Source: Alteromonas salexigens (lineage in GTDB: Bacteria > Pseudomonadota > Gammaproteobacteria > Enterobacterales > Alteromonadaceae). From it: 64,000 nucleotides of DNA. Below the pieces are notes generated by a model that worked only from the letters and a program-made list of their open reading frames with translations, did no database searches and had not been told where the DNA came from. The stretch lies in the NCBI RefSeq assembly GCF_025628895.1, contig NZ_JAOTJC010000002.1, forward strand, positions 124,001-188,000. The letters run 5' to 3'. How positions within the stretch are numbered: the first letter of the stretch is position 1; each line of letters opens with the position of its first letter. The position numbers were made by a program, and so were the translations under genes. Of this stretch, positions 54,642-63,308 are shown in pieces.

Positions 54642-55070
54642 ATGAAAACTTTTGTTGCTAAACCAGAAACGGTAACTCGCGACTGGTATGTGGTAGACGC
54701 CACAGACAAAACTCTTGGCCGTTTGGCATCTGAAATTGCTATGCGTTTGCGCGGTAAGCACAAGCCAGAGTACACTCCTCACGTTGACACCGGTGACTAC
54801 ATCATCGTAGTAAACGCTGAGAAAGTAACGGTAACTGGCCGTAAAGCGCAGAACAAGATGTACTATTCTCACACAGGTTACCCAGGTGGTCTGAAAGAGA
54901 CAAACTTCGAAAAGCTGATTGCTCACAAGCCTGAAATGGTGCTTGAGAAAGCAGTTAAAGGTATGTTGCCAAAAGGTCCACTGGGCCGTGCAATGTTCCG
55001 CAAATTGAAAGTTTATGCGGGTGCTGAGCACACGCATACTGCACAGCAACCACAAGTTTTGGACATCTAA
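54642..55070 (+). CDS. rplM: 50S ribosomal protein L13
   Basis: One of the first proteins to assemble on 23S rRNA. 142 residues, same as E. coli. Family segments: [59 protein letters not shown], and [23 protein letters not shown]. Paired with rpsI, 12 bases later. Codon use changes to the highly expressed type relative to neighbouring genes. Confidence 0.98.
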   Translation: MKTFVAKPETVTRDWYVVDATDKTLGRLASEIAMRLRGKHKPEYTPHVDTGDYIIVVNAEKVTVTGRKAQNKMYYSHTGYPGGLKETNFEKLIAHKPEMVLEKAVKGMLPKGPLGRAMFRKLKVYAGAEHTHTAQQPQVLDI

Positions 55071-55082
55071 GGAGCAACTGAC

Positions 55083-55475
55083 ATGGCAGATACTCAATAC
55101 TACGGCACTGGCCGCCGCAAAAGTTCTACTGCTCGTGTGTTCCTGCGTCCAGGTACAGGTAACATCACAGTAAACAAACGTCCTCTTGACGAGTACTTTG
55201 GTCGTGAAACCGAGTGCATGGTGGTTCGTCAACCACTGGAACTTGTAGAAATGACTGAGAAGTTTGACGTATACATCACCGTTTCTGGTGGTGGTTCAAA
55301 CGGTCAAGCTGGTGCAGTTCGTCACGGTCTGACCCGTGCACTGATGGACTACGATGAAGCACTGCGTCCTGCCCTGCGTAAAGCAGGTTTCGTTACACGT
55401 GACGCCCGTCGCGTTGAACGTAAGAAAGTGGGTCTGCATAAAGCACGTAAGCGTCCACAGTTCTCGAAGCGTTAA
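55083..55475 (+). CDS. rpsI: 30S ribosomal protein S9
   Basis: Small-subunit protein whose C-terminal tail reaches the P site tRNA. 130 residues. Starts [21 protein letters not shown], contains [40 protein letters not shown] and ends with the typical basic [11 protein letters not shown] tail. Second gene of the L13/S9 operon; GGAG lies ahead of the ATG. A strong terminator follows. Confidence 0.98.
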   Translation: MADTQYYGTGRRKSSTARVFLRPGTGNITVNKRPLDEYFGRETECMVVRQPLELVEMTEKFDVYITVSGGGSNGQAGAVRHGLTRALMDYDEALRPALRKAGFVTRDARRVERKKVGLHKARKRPQFSKR

Positions 55476-55490
55476 TTATACGTTTTGGCA

Positions 55491-55518
55491 AAAACCCGGC
55501 ACTCGCCGGGTTTTTTTA
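55491..55518 (+). terminator. Terminator of rplM-rpsI
   Basis: AACCCGGC (55493-55500) pairs with GCCGGGTT (55505-55512) over a four-base loop, preceded by A's and followed by a run of T. Strong intrinsic terminator. Confidence 0.92.
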
Positions 55519-55685
55519 TGCCTGTCACAAAAGTGTGTGAAATCTCCTCCCGGATAAAATAACAAGCCATTAACTTACGTGGTGAAATTGTCATAAATTC
55601 ACCGCTACTTCGCTAACTGACGGTAACTGCAAAGAAATCTGTGCTTACTGATATAACTATTTCACCTATTAATGGCAGTAAAACC

Positions 55686-55715
55686 TTGTATATTTAAGGG
55701 GTTTTCCCTTATCAT
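55686..55715 (+). promoter_or_regulatory. Probable promoter of petABC with internal palindrome
   Basis: TTGTAT (55686-55691), an 18-base spacer and TATCAT (55710-55715). The spacer contains AAGGG(GTTTT)CCCTT at 55697-55710, an inverted repeat that could be an operator or, if transcribed from further upstream, a hairpin. It lies 160 bases before petA. The rest of the 395-base rpsI-petA gap shows nothing else clear. Confidence 0.5.
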
Positions 55716-55876
55716 TTCGGGTCGAAAATAATGACAAACTTTCGTGGGTTGTGAGGCGTACTTGAGCGTGCTGTCGAGCAATTTTCATGACAAGCCGATA
55801 TGGCAGTCTGACCCTGAACACAACAATACGTGATGCTGGTCAGTCACCATAACTATCCGAACCTGGAGAAATGTGG

Positions 55877-56509
55877 ATGAGCAATGTATCTGTAGATGCA
55901 AAAGAGTCTGCACAAACTGACAAACAGCCACAAGACAATACTCGTCGGCGCTTCCTCACGGTAGCCACGTCCGTTGTTGGTGGCGTAGGTGTTGTCGGCG
56001 CGGCAGTGCCTTTTGTTGCGTCTTGGAATCCGAGCGCAAAGGCGAAAGCGGCCGGTGCTGACGTTGAAGTAGACATCAGTGCAATAGAGCCTGGTCAGCT
56101 AATTCGTGTTATGTGGCGAAGCAAACCCGTATGGATTGTACGTCGCACGCCGGAGACCCTTGAAGCATTAAGCAAGCATGAAGATAAGCTGAAAGATCCT
56201 AATTCTGAAGCTGAACAACAGCCTGCGTTTGCTCAAAATAAATACCGTTCACTTAAAGAAGAGTACCTGGTACTGGTGGGGATCTGTACTCACCTGGGTT
56301 GCTCTCCACAGTTTCTTAAAAATGGCGCGTTTGAAGAGATCGTTGAAGGTGTACCGGAAGGGTTCTTCTGCCCGTGTCATGGCTCCAAGTTTGATATGGC
56401 AGGCCGGGTATTTCAAAACGTTCCGGCTCCACTGAACCTGGTGGTGCCTCCTTACCAGTTCGTTGATGATAATACGATTATCATCGGTTCAGAAGCGGAG
56501 GTTGCGTAA
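55877..56509 (+). CDS. petA: Ubiquinol-cytochrome c reductase, Rieske iron-sulphur subunit
   Basis: Carries the 2Fe-2S cluster that takes the first electron from ubiquinol in the cytochrome bc1 complex. 210 residues from ATG 55877; the ATG at 55871 is only two bases from GGAG and less suitable. A Tat signal with twin arginine (NTRRRFLTVATS, about 22-33) forms the membrane anchor, followed by the Rieske domain with cluster motifs CTHLGCSP and CPCHGSKFD. One base separates its stop from petB. Confidence 0.96.
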   Translation: MSNVSVDAKESAQTDKQPQDNTRRRFLTVATSVVGGVGVVGAAVPFVASWNPSAKAKAAGADVEVDISAIEPGQLIRVMWRSKPVWIVRRTPETLEALSKHEDKLKDPNSEAEQQPAFAQNKYRSLKEEYLVLVGICTHLGCSPQFLKNGAFEEIVEGVPEGFFCPCHGSKFDMAGRVFQNVPAPLNLVVPPYQFVDDNTIIIGSEAEVA

Positions 56510-56510
56510 C

Positions 56511-57776
56511 ATGTCTGGTTTCCTAGCCTGGATTGAAGAACGTATTCCTATGATGCGCGTGGCAAACATGCACGCCATCCAATATCCTGCCCCTCGCAAC
56601 ATGAACTTCTGGTATGTGTTTGGCTTTCTGGCCACCATCGTACTGGTAAACCAAATTGTAACCGGTATCTGGCTGACCATGAGTTTTGAGCCTTCGGCTG
56701 AGCGCGCGTTCGCGTCAGTTGAATACATCATGCGTGAAGTCGACTACGGCTGGATCATCCGCTACATGCATAGCACCGGCGCCTCGGCGTTCTTTATTGT
56801 GGTGTACATGCACATGTTCCGTGGCATGATTTACGGTTCCTACCAGAAGCCCCGCGAGTTATTGTGGGTGTTTGGTATGTTTATTTATCTGGCACTGATG
56901 GCCGAAGCCTTTATGGGTTACGTGCTGCCTTGGGGCCAGATGTCTTACTGGGGTGCACAGGTAATTGTCTCCCTGTTTGGTGCTATTCCGGTGATTGGCC
57001 CAGATCTGGTTATCTGGATCCAGGGCGACTACGTAATATCCGGCGCCACCCTAAACCGGTTCTTTGCGCTGCATGTCATTGCACTGCCGCTGGTCATTGT
57101 CATTCTGGTGTTCCTGCACATCATTGCGCTTCACGAGGTTGGCTCGAACAACCCCGATGGTGTGGCTATTAAGCATAAAAAAGGCTCATTACCAGAATCT
57201 GAGAAGACCCCTTATAAGATCCACGAGTACTACACTGACAAATACGATATTGCCGATGACGTGGTGCCGTTCTTCCCGCACATCGTGCTGAAAGACCTGG
57301 TGGCATTCTGTATCTTCCTGGCGGGCTTTACGTATGTACTGTTCTTTGCGCCGGAAATGGGCGGTAAGTTCCTTGAGCATCCAAACTTTGAGATTGCCAA
57401 CCCGCTGAAGACGCCTGAGCACATCTTCCCGGTCTGGTACTTCACACCGTTCTACGCAATTCTGAAAGCGGTCCCTGATAAGTTACTGGGTGTACTGACC
57501 ATGTTTGGTGCCATTGCAGCATTGTTTGCTCTGCCTTGGCTGGACCGTGGGCGGGTAAGATCATGGCGCTATCGCAGTGGTCTGCACAAAGTTAACCTGA
57601 TCCTGTTCGCTATTGTATTTGTCTTCCTGGGTTACCTGGGCGGAACTCCGCAGGAGAACTGGAAAATCATCGCTTCACAAGTAGCTACCGTGCTTTATTT
57701 TGGCTTCTTTGTGGCGCTGTTCCTGTACAGCAAAAACGAGAATACTAAACCTGTACCAGAGAGGATCCCGAAATGA
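56511..57776 (+). CDS. petB: Cytochrome b subunit of the bc1 complex
   Basis: Holds the quinone sites and two haems b. 421 residues from ATG 56511 (GGAGG upstream). Eight membrane helices; haem-ligating histidines in RYMHSTGASAFFIVVYMHMFRG and the paired HVIALPLVIVILVFLHIIALHEVG segments; Q-o site motif PEWY is here PVWY (HIFPVWYFTPFYAIL). It overlaps petC by four bases. All three pet genes form one operon. Confidence 0.97.
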   Translation: MSGFLAWIEERIPMMRVANMHAIQYPAPRNMNFWYVFGFLATIVLVNQIVTGIWLTMSFEPSAERAFASVEYIMREVDYGWIIRYMHSTGASAFFIVVYMHMFRGMIYGSYQKPRELLWVFGMFIYLALMAEAFMGYVLPWGQMSYWGAQVIVSLFGAIPVIGPDLVIWIQGDYVISGATLNRFFALHVIALPLVIVILVFLHIIALHEVGSNNPDGVAIKHKKGSLPESEKTPYKIHEYYTDKYDIADDVVPFFPHIVLKDLVAFCIFLAGFTYVLFFAPEMGGKFLEHPNFEIANPLKTPEHIFPVWYFTPFYAILKAVPDKLLGVLTMFGAIAALFALPWLDRGRVRSWRYRSGLHKVNLILFAIVFVFLGYLGGTPQENWKIIASQVATVLYFGFFVALFLYSKNENTKPVPERIPK

Positions 57777-58507
57777 AAAAACTGATGTGCTTTCTGGCGT
57801 GCTTCCTTCCTGGTGTAGCGTTTGCTGCCGGTGGGAACGTACCCCTGGATGAGGCGCCCATAGACCTTACCGATAAGGCGTCGCTGCAGCGTGGTGCCAA
57901 GTTGTTTATGAACTACTGTCTGGGTTGTCACTCAATGCAGTATCAGCGTTATCAGCGCACGTTCAACGATTTGGGTATTCCAGATGAGCTGGGTGAAAAA
58001 TACCTGCAGTTCACTGGCGAGAAAGTGACTGATTACATTACCCGTGCCATGCCCGCCGAATCAGCCTCTGGCTGGTTTGGTGCCGCACCACCAGATTTAA
58101 CACTGGTATCACGGGTACGGGGTCCAGACTGGATTTACACTTATTTACGCACCTTTTATGCTGACGAAAGTCGTCCGTTTGGCGTGAATAATAAGGTGTT
58201 TCCTGAAGTAGGTATGCCGCATGTGCTGGAACCGCTGCAGGGAACTCCCCGTGAAACGTATGAAGAAGTGATGGTAGACGGCGAGATGGTTGAGCGTTAC
58301 GTCGGCATCAAGTCTGACGGCACTGGCGCGATGTCACCTGACGAATACGATCAGGCAGTTGGCGATATCGTTAACTTCCTGGAATATACCGGCGAGCCAT
58401 CAAAGCTTGATTCTTACCGCATTGGTAAGTGGGTACTGGTGTTTATCGCAGTGCTGTTTGTGTTTGTCTACTTGCTTAAGAAAGATTACTGGCGAGAAGT
58501 ACACTAA
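57773..58507 (+). CDS. petC: Cytochrome c1
   Basis: Membrane-anchored haem c subunit passing electrons to soluble cytochromes. 244 residues: signal peptide (about 1-19, GVAFAAG), haem motif CLGCH in FMNYCLGCHSMQYQRY (about 43-58), Met ligand region, and a C-terminal anchor (about 221-238, KWVLVFIAVLFVFVYLLKK). Start is ATGA overlapping the petB stop. A terminator follows. Confidence 0.97.
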   Translation: MKKLMCFLACFLPGVAFAAGGNVPLDEAPIDLTDKASLQRGAKLFMNYCLGCHSMQYQRYQRTFNDLGIPDELGEKYLQFTGEKVTDYITRAMPAESASGWFGAAPPDLTLVSRVRGPDWIYTYLRTFYADESRPFGVNNKVFPEVGMPHVLEPLQGTPRETYEEVMVDGEMVERYVGIKSDGTGAMSPDEYDQAVGDIVNFLEYTGEPSKLDSYRIGKWVLVFIAVLFVFVYLLKKDYWREVH

Positions 58508-58533
58508 ACATACCTGTTTTATGTATAATAGGT

Positions 58534-58559
58534 AAGGGGGCGTCTCGCCCCCTTTTTCG
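58534..58559 (+). terminator. Terminator of petABC
   Basis: AAGGGGGCG (58534-58542) pairs with CGCCCCCTT (58546-58554) over a three-base loop with T's following. Strong intrinsic terminator between petC and sspA. Confidence 0.9.
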
Positions 58560-58621
58560 CTTTTGTTAGTTTGCCCGGCCAGCCTTGTCCGGCGCAATGA
58601 TTTCTCGACGGAGGAAACTTA

Positions 58622-59254
58622 ATGGCCGTAGCCGCGAATAAACGTTCTATCATGACGTTGTTCTCAGACACGATTGATATTTATAGTCATCAGGTACGAA
58701 TTGTCCTGGCAGAGAAAGGTGTAGGCGTAGAAATAAGCTATACCGATCCTACCAACCTGCCCGAGGACCTGATTGATTTGAACCCTTACGGTACGGTGCC
58801 CACCCTGGTTGACCGCGAGTTGGTGCTTTACCATTCGCATATCATCATGGAATACCTGGATGAGCGTTTCCCGCATCCACCCCTGATGCCAGTCTACCCG
58901 GTTTCACGCGGTCAAAGCCGTTTGATGATGCACCGTATTGAACAAGACTGGTATTCTCTGGCTGAGAAAATCTTCCGTGGCGAAGGCGATGTCGATGCGG
59001 CGCGCAACGAGTTGCGTGAAGCCCTGTTGGCCCTGGCTCCGGTGTTTGCAGAAATGCCTTACTTCATGAATGAAGAATTCAGTCTGGTCGACTGCTACCT
59101 GGCTCCGCTGTTGTGGCGTTTGCCACTGATGGGCATTGAACTGAATGGCGCGGGTGCGAAAGAAGTCCATGCATACATGAACCGTATTTTTGCACGTAGC
59201 TCATTTAAAGCTTCACTGACGGACCAGGAACGCGAGATCCATAACCCGTTATGA
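58622..59254 (+). CDS. sspA: Stringent starvation protein A
   Basis: RNA-polymerase-associated regulator for starvation and stress. 210 residues in the glutathione-transferase fold: N-terminal thioredoxin-like domain (about 12-85; FSDTIDIYSHQVRIVLAEKGV, NPYGTVPTLVDRELVLYHSHIIMEYLDERFP) and a helical C-terminal domain. Lacks an obvious catalytic Cys/Ser, as expected of SspA. GACGGAGGAAAC precedes the start. Overlaps sspB by four bases. Its position after petABC is typical of gammaproteobacteria. Confidence 0.95.
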   Translation: MAVAANKRSIMTLFSDTIDIYSHQVRIVLAEKGVGVEISYTDPTNLPEDLIDLNPYGTVPTLVDRELVLYHSHIIMEYLDERFPHPPLMPVYPVSRGQSRLMMHRIEQDWYSLAEKIFRGEGDVDAARNELREALLALAPVFAEMPYFMNEEFSLVDCYLAPLLWRLPLMGIELNGAGAKEVHAYMNRIFARSSFKASLTDQEREIHNPL

Positions 59255-59706
59255 GTGCCATGACCTCAAACCAACCTTACTTACTTCGCGCGTTTTACGA
59301 CTGGATTGTCGATAACGACATGACGCCCTATATAGTGGTGGACGCTCGTAATGAAGCCGTGGAAGTACCGCAGGAATTCGTTAAAGACGGACAGATAGTG
59401 CTGAATGTCTCGCCATCAGCGTGCGTGAATTTCTATCTGGACACGGATGGTTTGTCGTTTCAGGCGCGCTTTGGTGGCCAGCCCCGACAGTTAAGCATGC
59501 CCTGTCAGGCTGTAATGGCTATCTACGCACGTGAAAACGGCGCAGGTACAGTCTTCGCTACAGAGGACGAAATGTCCCCAGAGGCGCCGTCTGAGCCCGT
59601 TACAGAAGCACCGTCCCCGAAACCGGCGGACGAACATAATGACAAGCAGGCAGATGCGCCGGTGCCCCCGAAGAAAGGTAAACCGTCACTGAAAGTGATC
59701 AAATAA
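59251..59706 (+). CDS. sspB: ClpXP adaptor SspB
   Basis: Delivers ssrA-tagged proteins to ClpXP. 151 residues: a compact SspB domain (about 1-110; NQPYLLRAFYDWIVDNDMTPYIVVDA and PSACVNFYLDTDGLSFQARFGGQPRQLSMP) then a Pro/Glu-rich flexible linker (about 110-138) and a basic C-terminal tail KKGKPSLKVIK, the ClpX-docking peptide. ATGA overlap with sspA. Confidence 0.96.
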   Translation: MSAMTSNQPYLLRAFYDWIVDNDMTPYIVVDARNEAVEVPQEFVKDGQIVLNVSPSACVNFYLDTDGLSFQARFGGQPRQLSMPCQAVMAIYARENGAGTVFATEDEMSPEAPSEPVTEAPSPKPADEHNDKQADAPVPPKKGKPSLKVIK

Positions 59707-59710
59707 CAGA

Positions 59711-59735
59711 GTCCGGCCACTGCGCCGGACTTTTT
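59711..59735 (+). terminator. Terminator of sspAB
   Basis: GTCCGGC (59711-59717) pairs with GCCGGAC (59724-59730) over six bases and is followed by five T. Intrinsic terminator just after sspB, in the convergent gap with mgtE. Confidence 0.88.
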
Positions 59736-59840
59736 ATATCTGCCCCGGCAAACCGTAAGTATTTCCCGCGCCACGTTATCGACTCCTTCTATTCATCACC
59801 AGGCTAGCCTTGTGTTTCACCCCTTCTTTGTAACGTCGGC

Positions 59841-61220
59841 CTACAGCAGGAAGAGTGTTGCGGTGCCCAAAAAGGCGAAAATGCCCACCACGTCGGTGAT
59901 GGTAGTGAGAATAACACTGCCGGCGAGGGCCGGGTCTATCTTCAGCTTTTTCATGATGATGGGGAGCGTCGCCCCGGACAGGGCGGCGGCAATCATGTTA
60001 ACCAGCATCGCAAAGGCAATAATGACACCCAGCATGGCGTCTTGCTTCCAAAGCGCAATAACAGTGGCAATCAGTACTGCCCAGATAACTCCGTTCAAAA
60101 AGCCTATCGCCAGCTCTTTACTGATTAGCCAGCGGGAATTGCTTTCATTTACATGGCCCAGGGCCATGCCGCGTATAACCAGTGTCAGGGTTTGATTGCC
60201 TGCGACTCCGCCCATGCTGGGCACAATGGTGTTCAGGATTGCCAGCACAGCCAGCTGGCTGAGGGTGGCTTCAAATAAATCGCTGACCGCCGCGGCCATC
60301 AAGGCCGTAAGCAAATTGACTCCCAGCCACACTGAGCGCCGCTGGGTACTTTGTAATACCGGTGCAAAGGTGTCTTCTTCATCATCCAGACCGGCCATAC
60401 TCATCATAGAGTGCTCGGCGTCTTCGCGGATAATGTCTACCACATCATCAATGGTAATGCGGCCTACCAGGCGATTACGTTCATCTACCACCGGGGCAGA
60501 TAACAGGTTATAGCGTTCAAACAAGCTGGCCACTTCATCATCGGGCATGTTGACCGGCACGGCTTCCGCCTCATCGTCCATGACATCATGCACTTTTTCT
60601 TCAGGATCGGCGGTCAGTAAACGGGCTACCGGTACCGAGCCGACCAGGTTGTCGGTGCGGTTAACCACGTAAAATGTATCGGTGTTCTCGGGGAGATCCC
60701 CTTTCAGACGAATATAGCGCAGTACCACATCTACCGTTACGTCAGGACGTAAGGTGATGGTGTCAGTGTTCATGATGAAACCGGCGGTTTCTTCCCCGTA
60801 CGACAACGCCTGCTCGGCCCGCAGGCGGTCCTGTGCGTCCATGGACGCCAATATGTCCTGCAGTACTTCGTCAGGCAGGCTGCTTAACGTTTCGGCGAGG
60901 TCATCGGTATCCATCTCTTCCAGCGCGTCTACCACGCTGGCAGGCATCATACCGGTGATAATGCCGTTACGGACTTCCTCAGACAGCTCTTCTAAAATGT
61001 CGCCGTGAATATCACCGTCTATCAGCCCCCAGAGCTCCGTACGGGTACGTTTAGGGCTGGACTCGAGGATAAGGGCCACATCACTGGGGGGAAGCTCATG
61101 AAGGAGTTTGCGGACCGACACGAAGCGGCCGCTGTTCAGTGCCGCATTTAACTGCGTAAGCTGGCTTTGGGCAAACTTGCTCTCAAATGCTTCTGCCACG
61201 GCTTCTTCCTCGTAAGGCAC
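59841..61220 (-). CDS. mgtE: Magnesium transporter MgtE
   Basis: 459-residue inner-membrane Mg2+ channel. N-terminal MgtE_N superhelical domain (about 10-130), two CBS domains (about 140-260; DTFYVVNRTDNLVGSVPVARLL and LLSAPVVDERNRLVGRITIDDVVDII), and five membrane helices (about 290-459) with NTIVPSMGGVAGNQTLTLVIRGMALG, the pore motif. The start is a GTG at 61220 with no strong ribosome site; no close alternative start. Mg2+ binding to the cytoplasmic domains shuts the pore. The npr gene lies 184 bases upstream, with no clear terminator or M-box between. Confidence 0.93.
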   Translation of the reverse strand: MPYEEEAVAEAFESKFAQSQLTQLNAALNSGRFVSVRKLLHELPPSDVALILESSPKRTRTELWGLIDGDIHGDILEELSEEVRNGIITGMMPASVVDALEEMDTDDLAETLSSLPDEVLQDILASMDAQDRLRAEQALSYGEETAGFIMNTDTITLRPDVTVDVVLRYIRLKGDLPENTDTFYVVNRTDNLVGSVPVARLLTADPEEKVHDVMDDEAEAVPVNMPDDEVASLFERYNLLSAPVVDERNRLVGRITIDDVVDIIREDAEHSMMSMAGLDDEEDTFAPVLQSTQRRSVWLGVNLLTALMAAAVSDLFEATLSQLAVLAILNTIVPSMGGVAGNQTLTLVIRGMALGHVNESNSRWLISKELAIGFLNGVIWAVLIATVIALWKQDAMLGVIIAFAMLVNMIAAALSGATLPIIMKKLKIDPALAGSVILTTITDVVGIFAFLGTATLFLL

Positions 61221-61404
61221 TGAAATTCAATGATGTTAAGAATACCGCACTCACCCTGCAACTGTCATGATAAATCCCGGCGTGAGAAGGGTTTTCTTAG
61301 TTGTTGGTTGAAACCTCAGTGCGCGTAGTCTGGGGGGGCGGTAGAGTAGGAGGAGTGATCACCAGGCAAGCTCGACGTTTGAGGCGTGAAAAACTTGGAC
61401 GGGG

Positions 61405-61677
61405 CTAACTTTCTTCGTGAAATTTATCGGCAATCAGGGCAGCAATAGCTTCCAGCGCGCCTTCGGCATCAGGGCCTTCACTTATCACGGTAACCTGCTC
61501 GCCCTTATGGCTTTCCAGCATCATCAGACCAAGTACGCTGTCAGCGTTGGCTTCTTTGTCGCCTTTTTGCAGCGTCACGGTGGCATCAAACTGGTTTGCC
61601 AGCTGCACCAGCTGGGTTGCAGCACGGGCGTGCAGCCCGAGTTTGTTTTCTATGGTGACGGTTTGTGACACGCGCAT
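61405..61677 (-). CDS. npr: Nitrogen-PTS phosphocarrier NPr
   Basis: HPr-like protein that passes phosphate from EI-Ntr to PtsN. 90 residues with the active-site histidine H16 in NKLGLHARAAT and the C-terminal GLMMLESHKGEQVTVISEG. It overlaps the rapZ stop by one base. Last gene of the rpoN-hpf-ptsN-rapZ-npr run, the same order as in E. coli. Confidence 0.95.
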   Translation of the reverse strand: MRVSQTVTIENKLGLHARAATQLVQLANQFDATVTLQKGDKEANADSVLGLMMLESHKGEQVTVISEGPDAEGALEAIAALIADKFHEES

Positions 61678-62522
61678 TACCGGCTTAGCTCCCGGTGGCG
61701 TATCTGCACATCAGGATGCACATCGCTGAAGGTTTTCGCTAACGCCTCTGCCACATAGACGGAGCGATGCTGGCCGCCGGTACAGCCTATGGCAATAGTG
61801 ACATAGCTGCGGTTATTGCGCTCCAGATGGGGCAGCCAGGTAGTAATGAGGTTCTGGATTTGCCAGATAAACTTCGTCACCAGCGGCTGGGAGCCAAGAA
61901 AGTTCTCCACCGGCGTGTCCAGTCCGGTCAAATGCTTTAAATCCGGCTCCCAGTGGGGGTTAGGCAAAAAGCGCCCGTCAAATACGTAATCGGCGTCTTT
62001 GGGAATACCGTGCTTAAAGCCGAAAGATTCGAACACCAGCACCAGTCTGGACGACTTCTTGCCGAGGATCCGCTCTCTGATCAGCTCGGCTAACTGGTGG
62101 ATAGACAGCTTATCGGTGTCGATATACAAGTCGGCCCGCTCGGCTATGGGAGCCAGTAACTCTGACTCGGCGCGGATAGCTTCAGAGAGCGACTTGTTCA
62201 ATTTCGCCAGCGGGTGCAGGCGTCGTGTTTCGCTGAATCGCTTCACCAGAATGTCGTCACTGGCATCAATGTACACAATGGTCATTGACCACGACGAGGG
62301 CAGATAGTCGAGTATTTCAACCAAATCAGTGGGATTTTTTGGCAGGTTACGAACATCGATACTCACTGCTACCTGTTCGTATTCGTCGACAACGGTATGG
62401 GTGAGCGTGGGGAGCAGGTTAACCGGGATGTTGTCTACGCAGTAATAGCCCAGATCTTCCAGCGCGCGCAGTGCCACCGATTTGCCCGAACCTGAACGGC
62501 CACTGATTATGATTAACTTCAA
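61677..62522 (-). CDS. rapZ: RNase adaptor RapZ
   Basis: P-loop protein that directs RNase E to the GlmZ small RNA and so links amino-sugar synthesis to glmS. 281 residues. Walker A GRSGSGKS (residues 8-15), [22 protein letters not shown], and the C-terminal RNA-binding domain with [19 protein letters not shown]. Separated from ptsN by 23 bases. Confidence 0.95.
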   Translation of the reverse strand: MKLIIISGRSGSGKSVALRALEDLGYYCVDNIPVNLLPTLTHTVVDEYEQVAVSIDVRNLPKNPTDLVEILDYLPSSWSMTIVYIDASDDILVKRFSETRRLHPLAKLNKSLSEAIRAESELLAPIAERADLYIDTDKLSIHQLAELIRERILGKKSSRLVLVFESFGFKHGIPKDADYVFDGRFLPNPHWEPDLKHLTGLDTPVENFLGSQPLVTKFIWQIQNLITTWLPHLERNNRSYVTIAIGCTGGQHRSVYVAEALAKTFSDVHPDVQIRHRELSR

Positions 62523-62545
62523 CGCGCTTCTCCCGTTAACGCTAC

Positions 62546-62989
62546 TTATTCCAGGGCGGTGATAATATCGTCACTGCTACTGGCTTTACGGATGGCTTTC
62601 ACCGTCTCTTTGTCGCTCAGTTTACTGGCAACGGTGGCTAATGTCTGTAAGTGACCTTCGGTCTGTTCTTCGGGAACCAGTAATGCGAAGAAAATATCTA
62701 CGGGTTTATTGTCCAACGCATCAAAATCGATGGGCGGATTACTGGTGATGACGATCGCCTGAACATTCGTTAAGCCCGGCAGCCGGCCGTGGGGCAGGGC
62801 AATACCATTTCCTATACCGGTGCTGCCCATTCGTTCACGGCTCAGCAGGCTATTCAGCACGGTCGCCTCATCGATAGCCGGGTTGCTCTTTGCCGCAACC
62901 TGACTAATGATTTCGAGAATTTTTTTCTTACTATTGCACTGAACCGCACACTCGGTGCGGTCCAGGCTTACAAGGGCGTGAATATCCAT
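62546..62989 (-). CDS. ptsN: Nitrogen regulatory IIA protein PtsN
   Basis: EIIA-Ntr, which controls potassium and nitrogen responses through its phosphorylation state. ATG 62989 gives 147 residues; a TTG three bases earlier is in frame but less likely. The active-site histidine is about residue 67 in [15 protein letters not shown]. Fructose/mannitol-type EIIA fold. Lies 3 bases after hpf. Confidence 0.95.
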   Translation of the reverse strand: MDIHALVSLDRTECAVQCNSKKKILEIISQVAAKSNPAIDEATVLNSLLSRERMGSTGIGNGIALPHGRLPGLTNVQAIVITSNPPIDFDALDNKPVDIFFALLVPEEQTEGHLQTLATVASKLSDKETVKAIRKASSSDDIITALE

Positions 62990-62992
62990 CAA

Positions 62993-63280
62993 TTAATGTT
63001 TCTTCAGTTTTTCCTTGTGCTTAATCACTTGCCTATCGAGCTTATCAACCATGCTGTCGATCGCCGCATACATATCCATGTCTTCTGCCGAGGCAAATAC
63101 TTCAGCACCGCTGAGATGCATTTTCGCTTCGGCTTTCTGGTTTAGCTTTTCCACATTAAGAATGACATGAACATTCGAAATATGATCGAAGTGTCTTTCC
63201 AGTTTGCTAAATTTAGTATCGACATAATTACGCAAAGAGTCGGTGATTTCGACATGATGACCGGTAAGGTTGATTTGCAT
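62993..63280 (-). CDS. hpf: Ribosome hibernation-promoting factor HPF
   Basis: Binds the decoding region of 30S subunits to form inactive 100S dimers in stationary phase. 95 residues, the short HPF form, lacking the C-terminal dimerisation domain of long HPFs. Typical start MQINLTGHHVEITDSLRNYVDTKFSKLERHFDHI and the DMDMYAAIDSMVDKLDRQVIKHKEK helix. Twenty-eight bases downstream of rpoN, as in E. coli. Confidence 0.94.
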   Translation of the reverse strand: MQINLTGHHVEITDSLRNYVDTKFSKLERHFDHISNVHVILNVEKLNQKAEAKMHLSGAEVFASAEDMDMYAAIDSMVDKLDRQVIKHKEKLKKH

Positions 63281-63308
63281 ATTTCGTCTTCCTTATATTT
63301 TTAGCCCG

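Noticed and set aside
54639-55232. Minus-strand frame of 197 codons antisense to rplM
   Set aside because: Shadow of highly biased codons in a ribosomal protein gene; composition is Cys/Phe/Val-rich and not protein-like.
61221-61404. M-box magnesium riboswitch before mgtE
   Set aside because: The gap is 184 bases and I find no strong paired stems or terminator of the M-box type.
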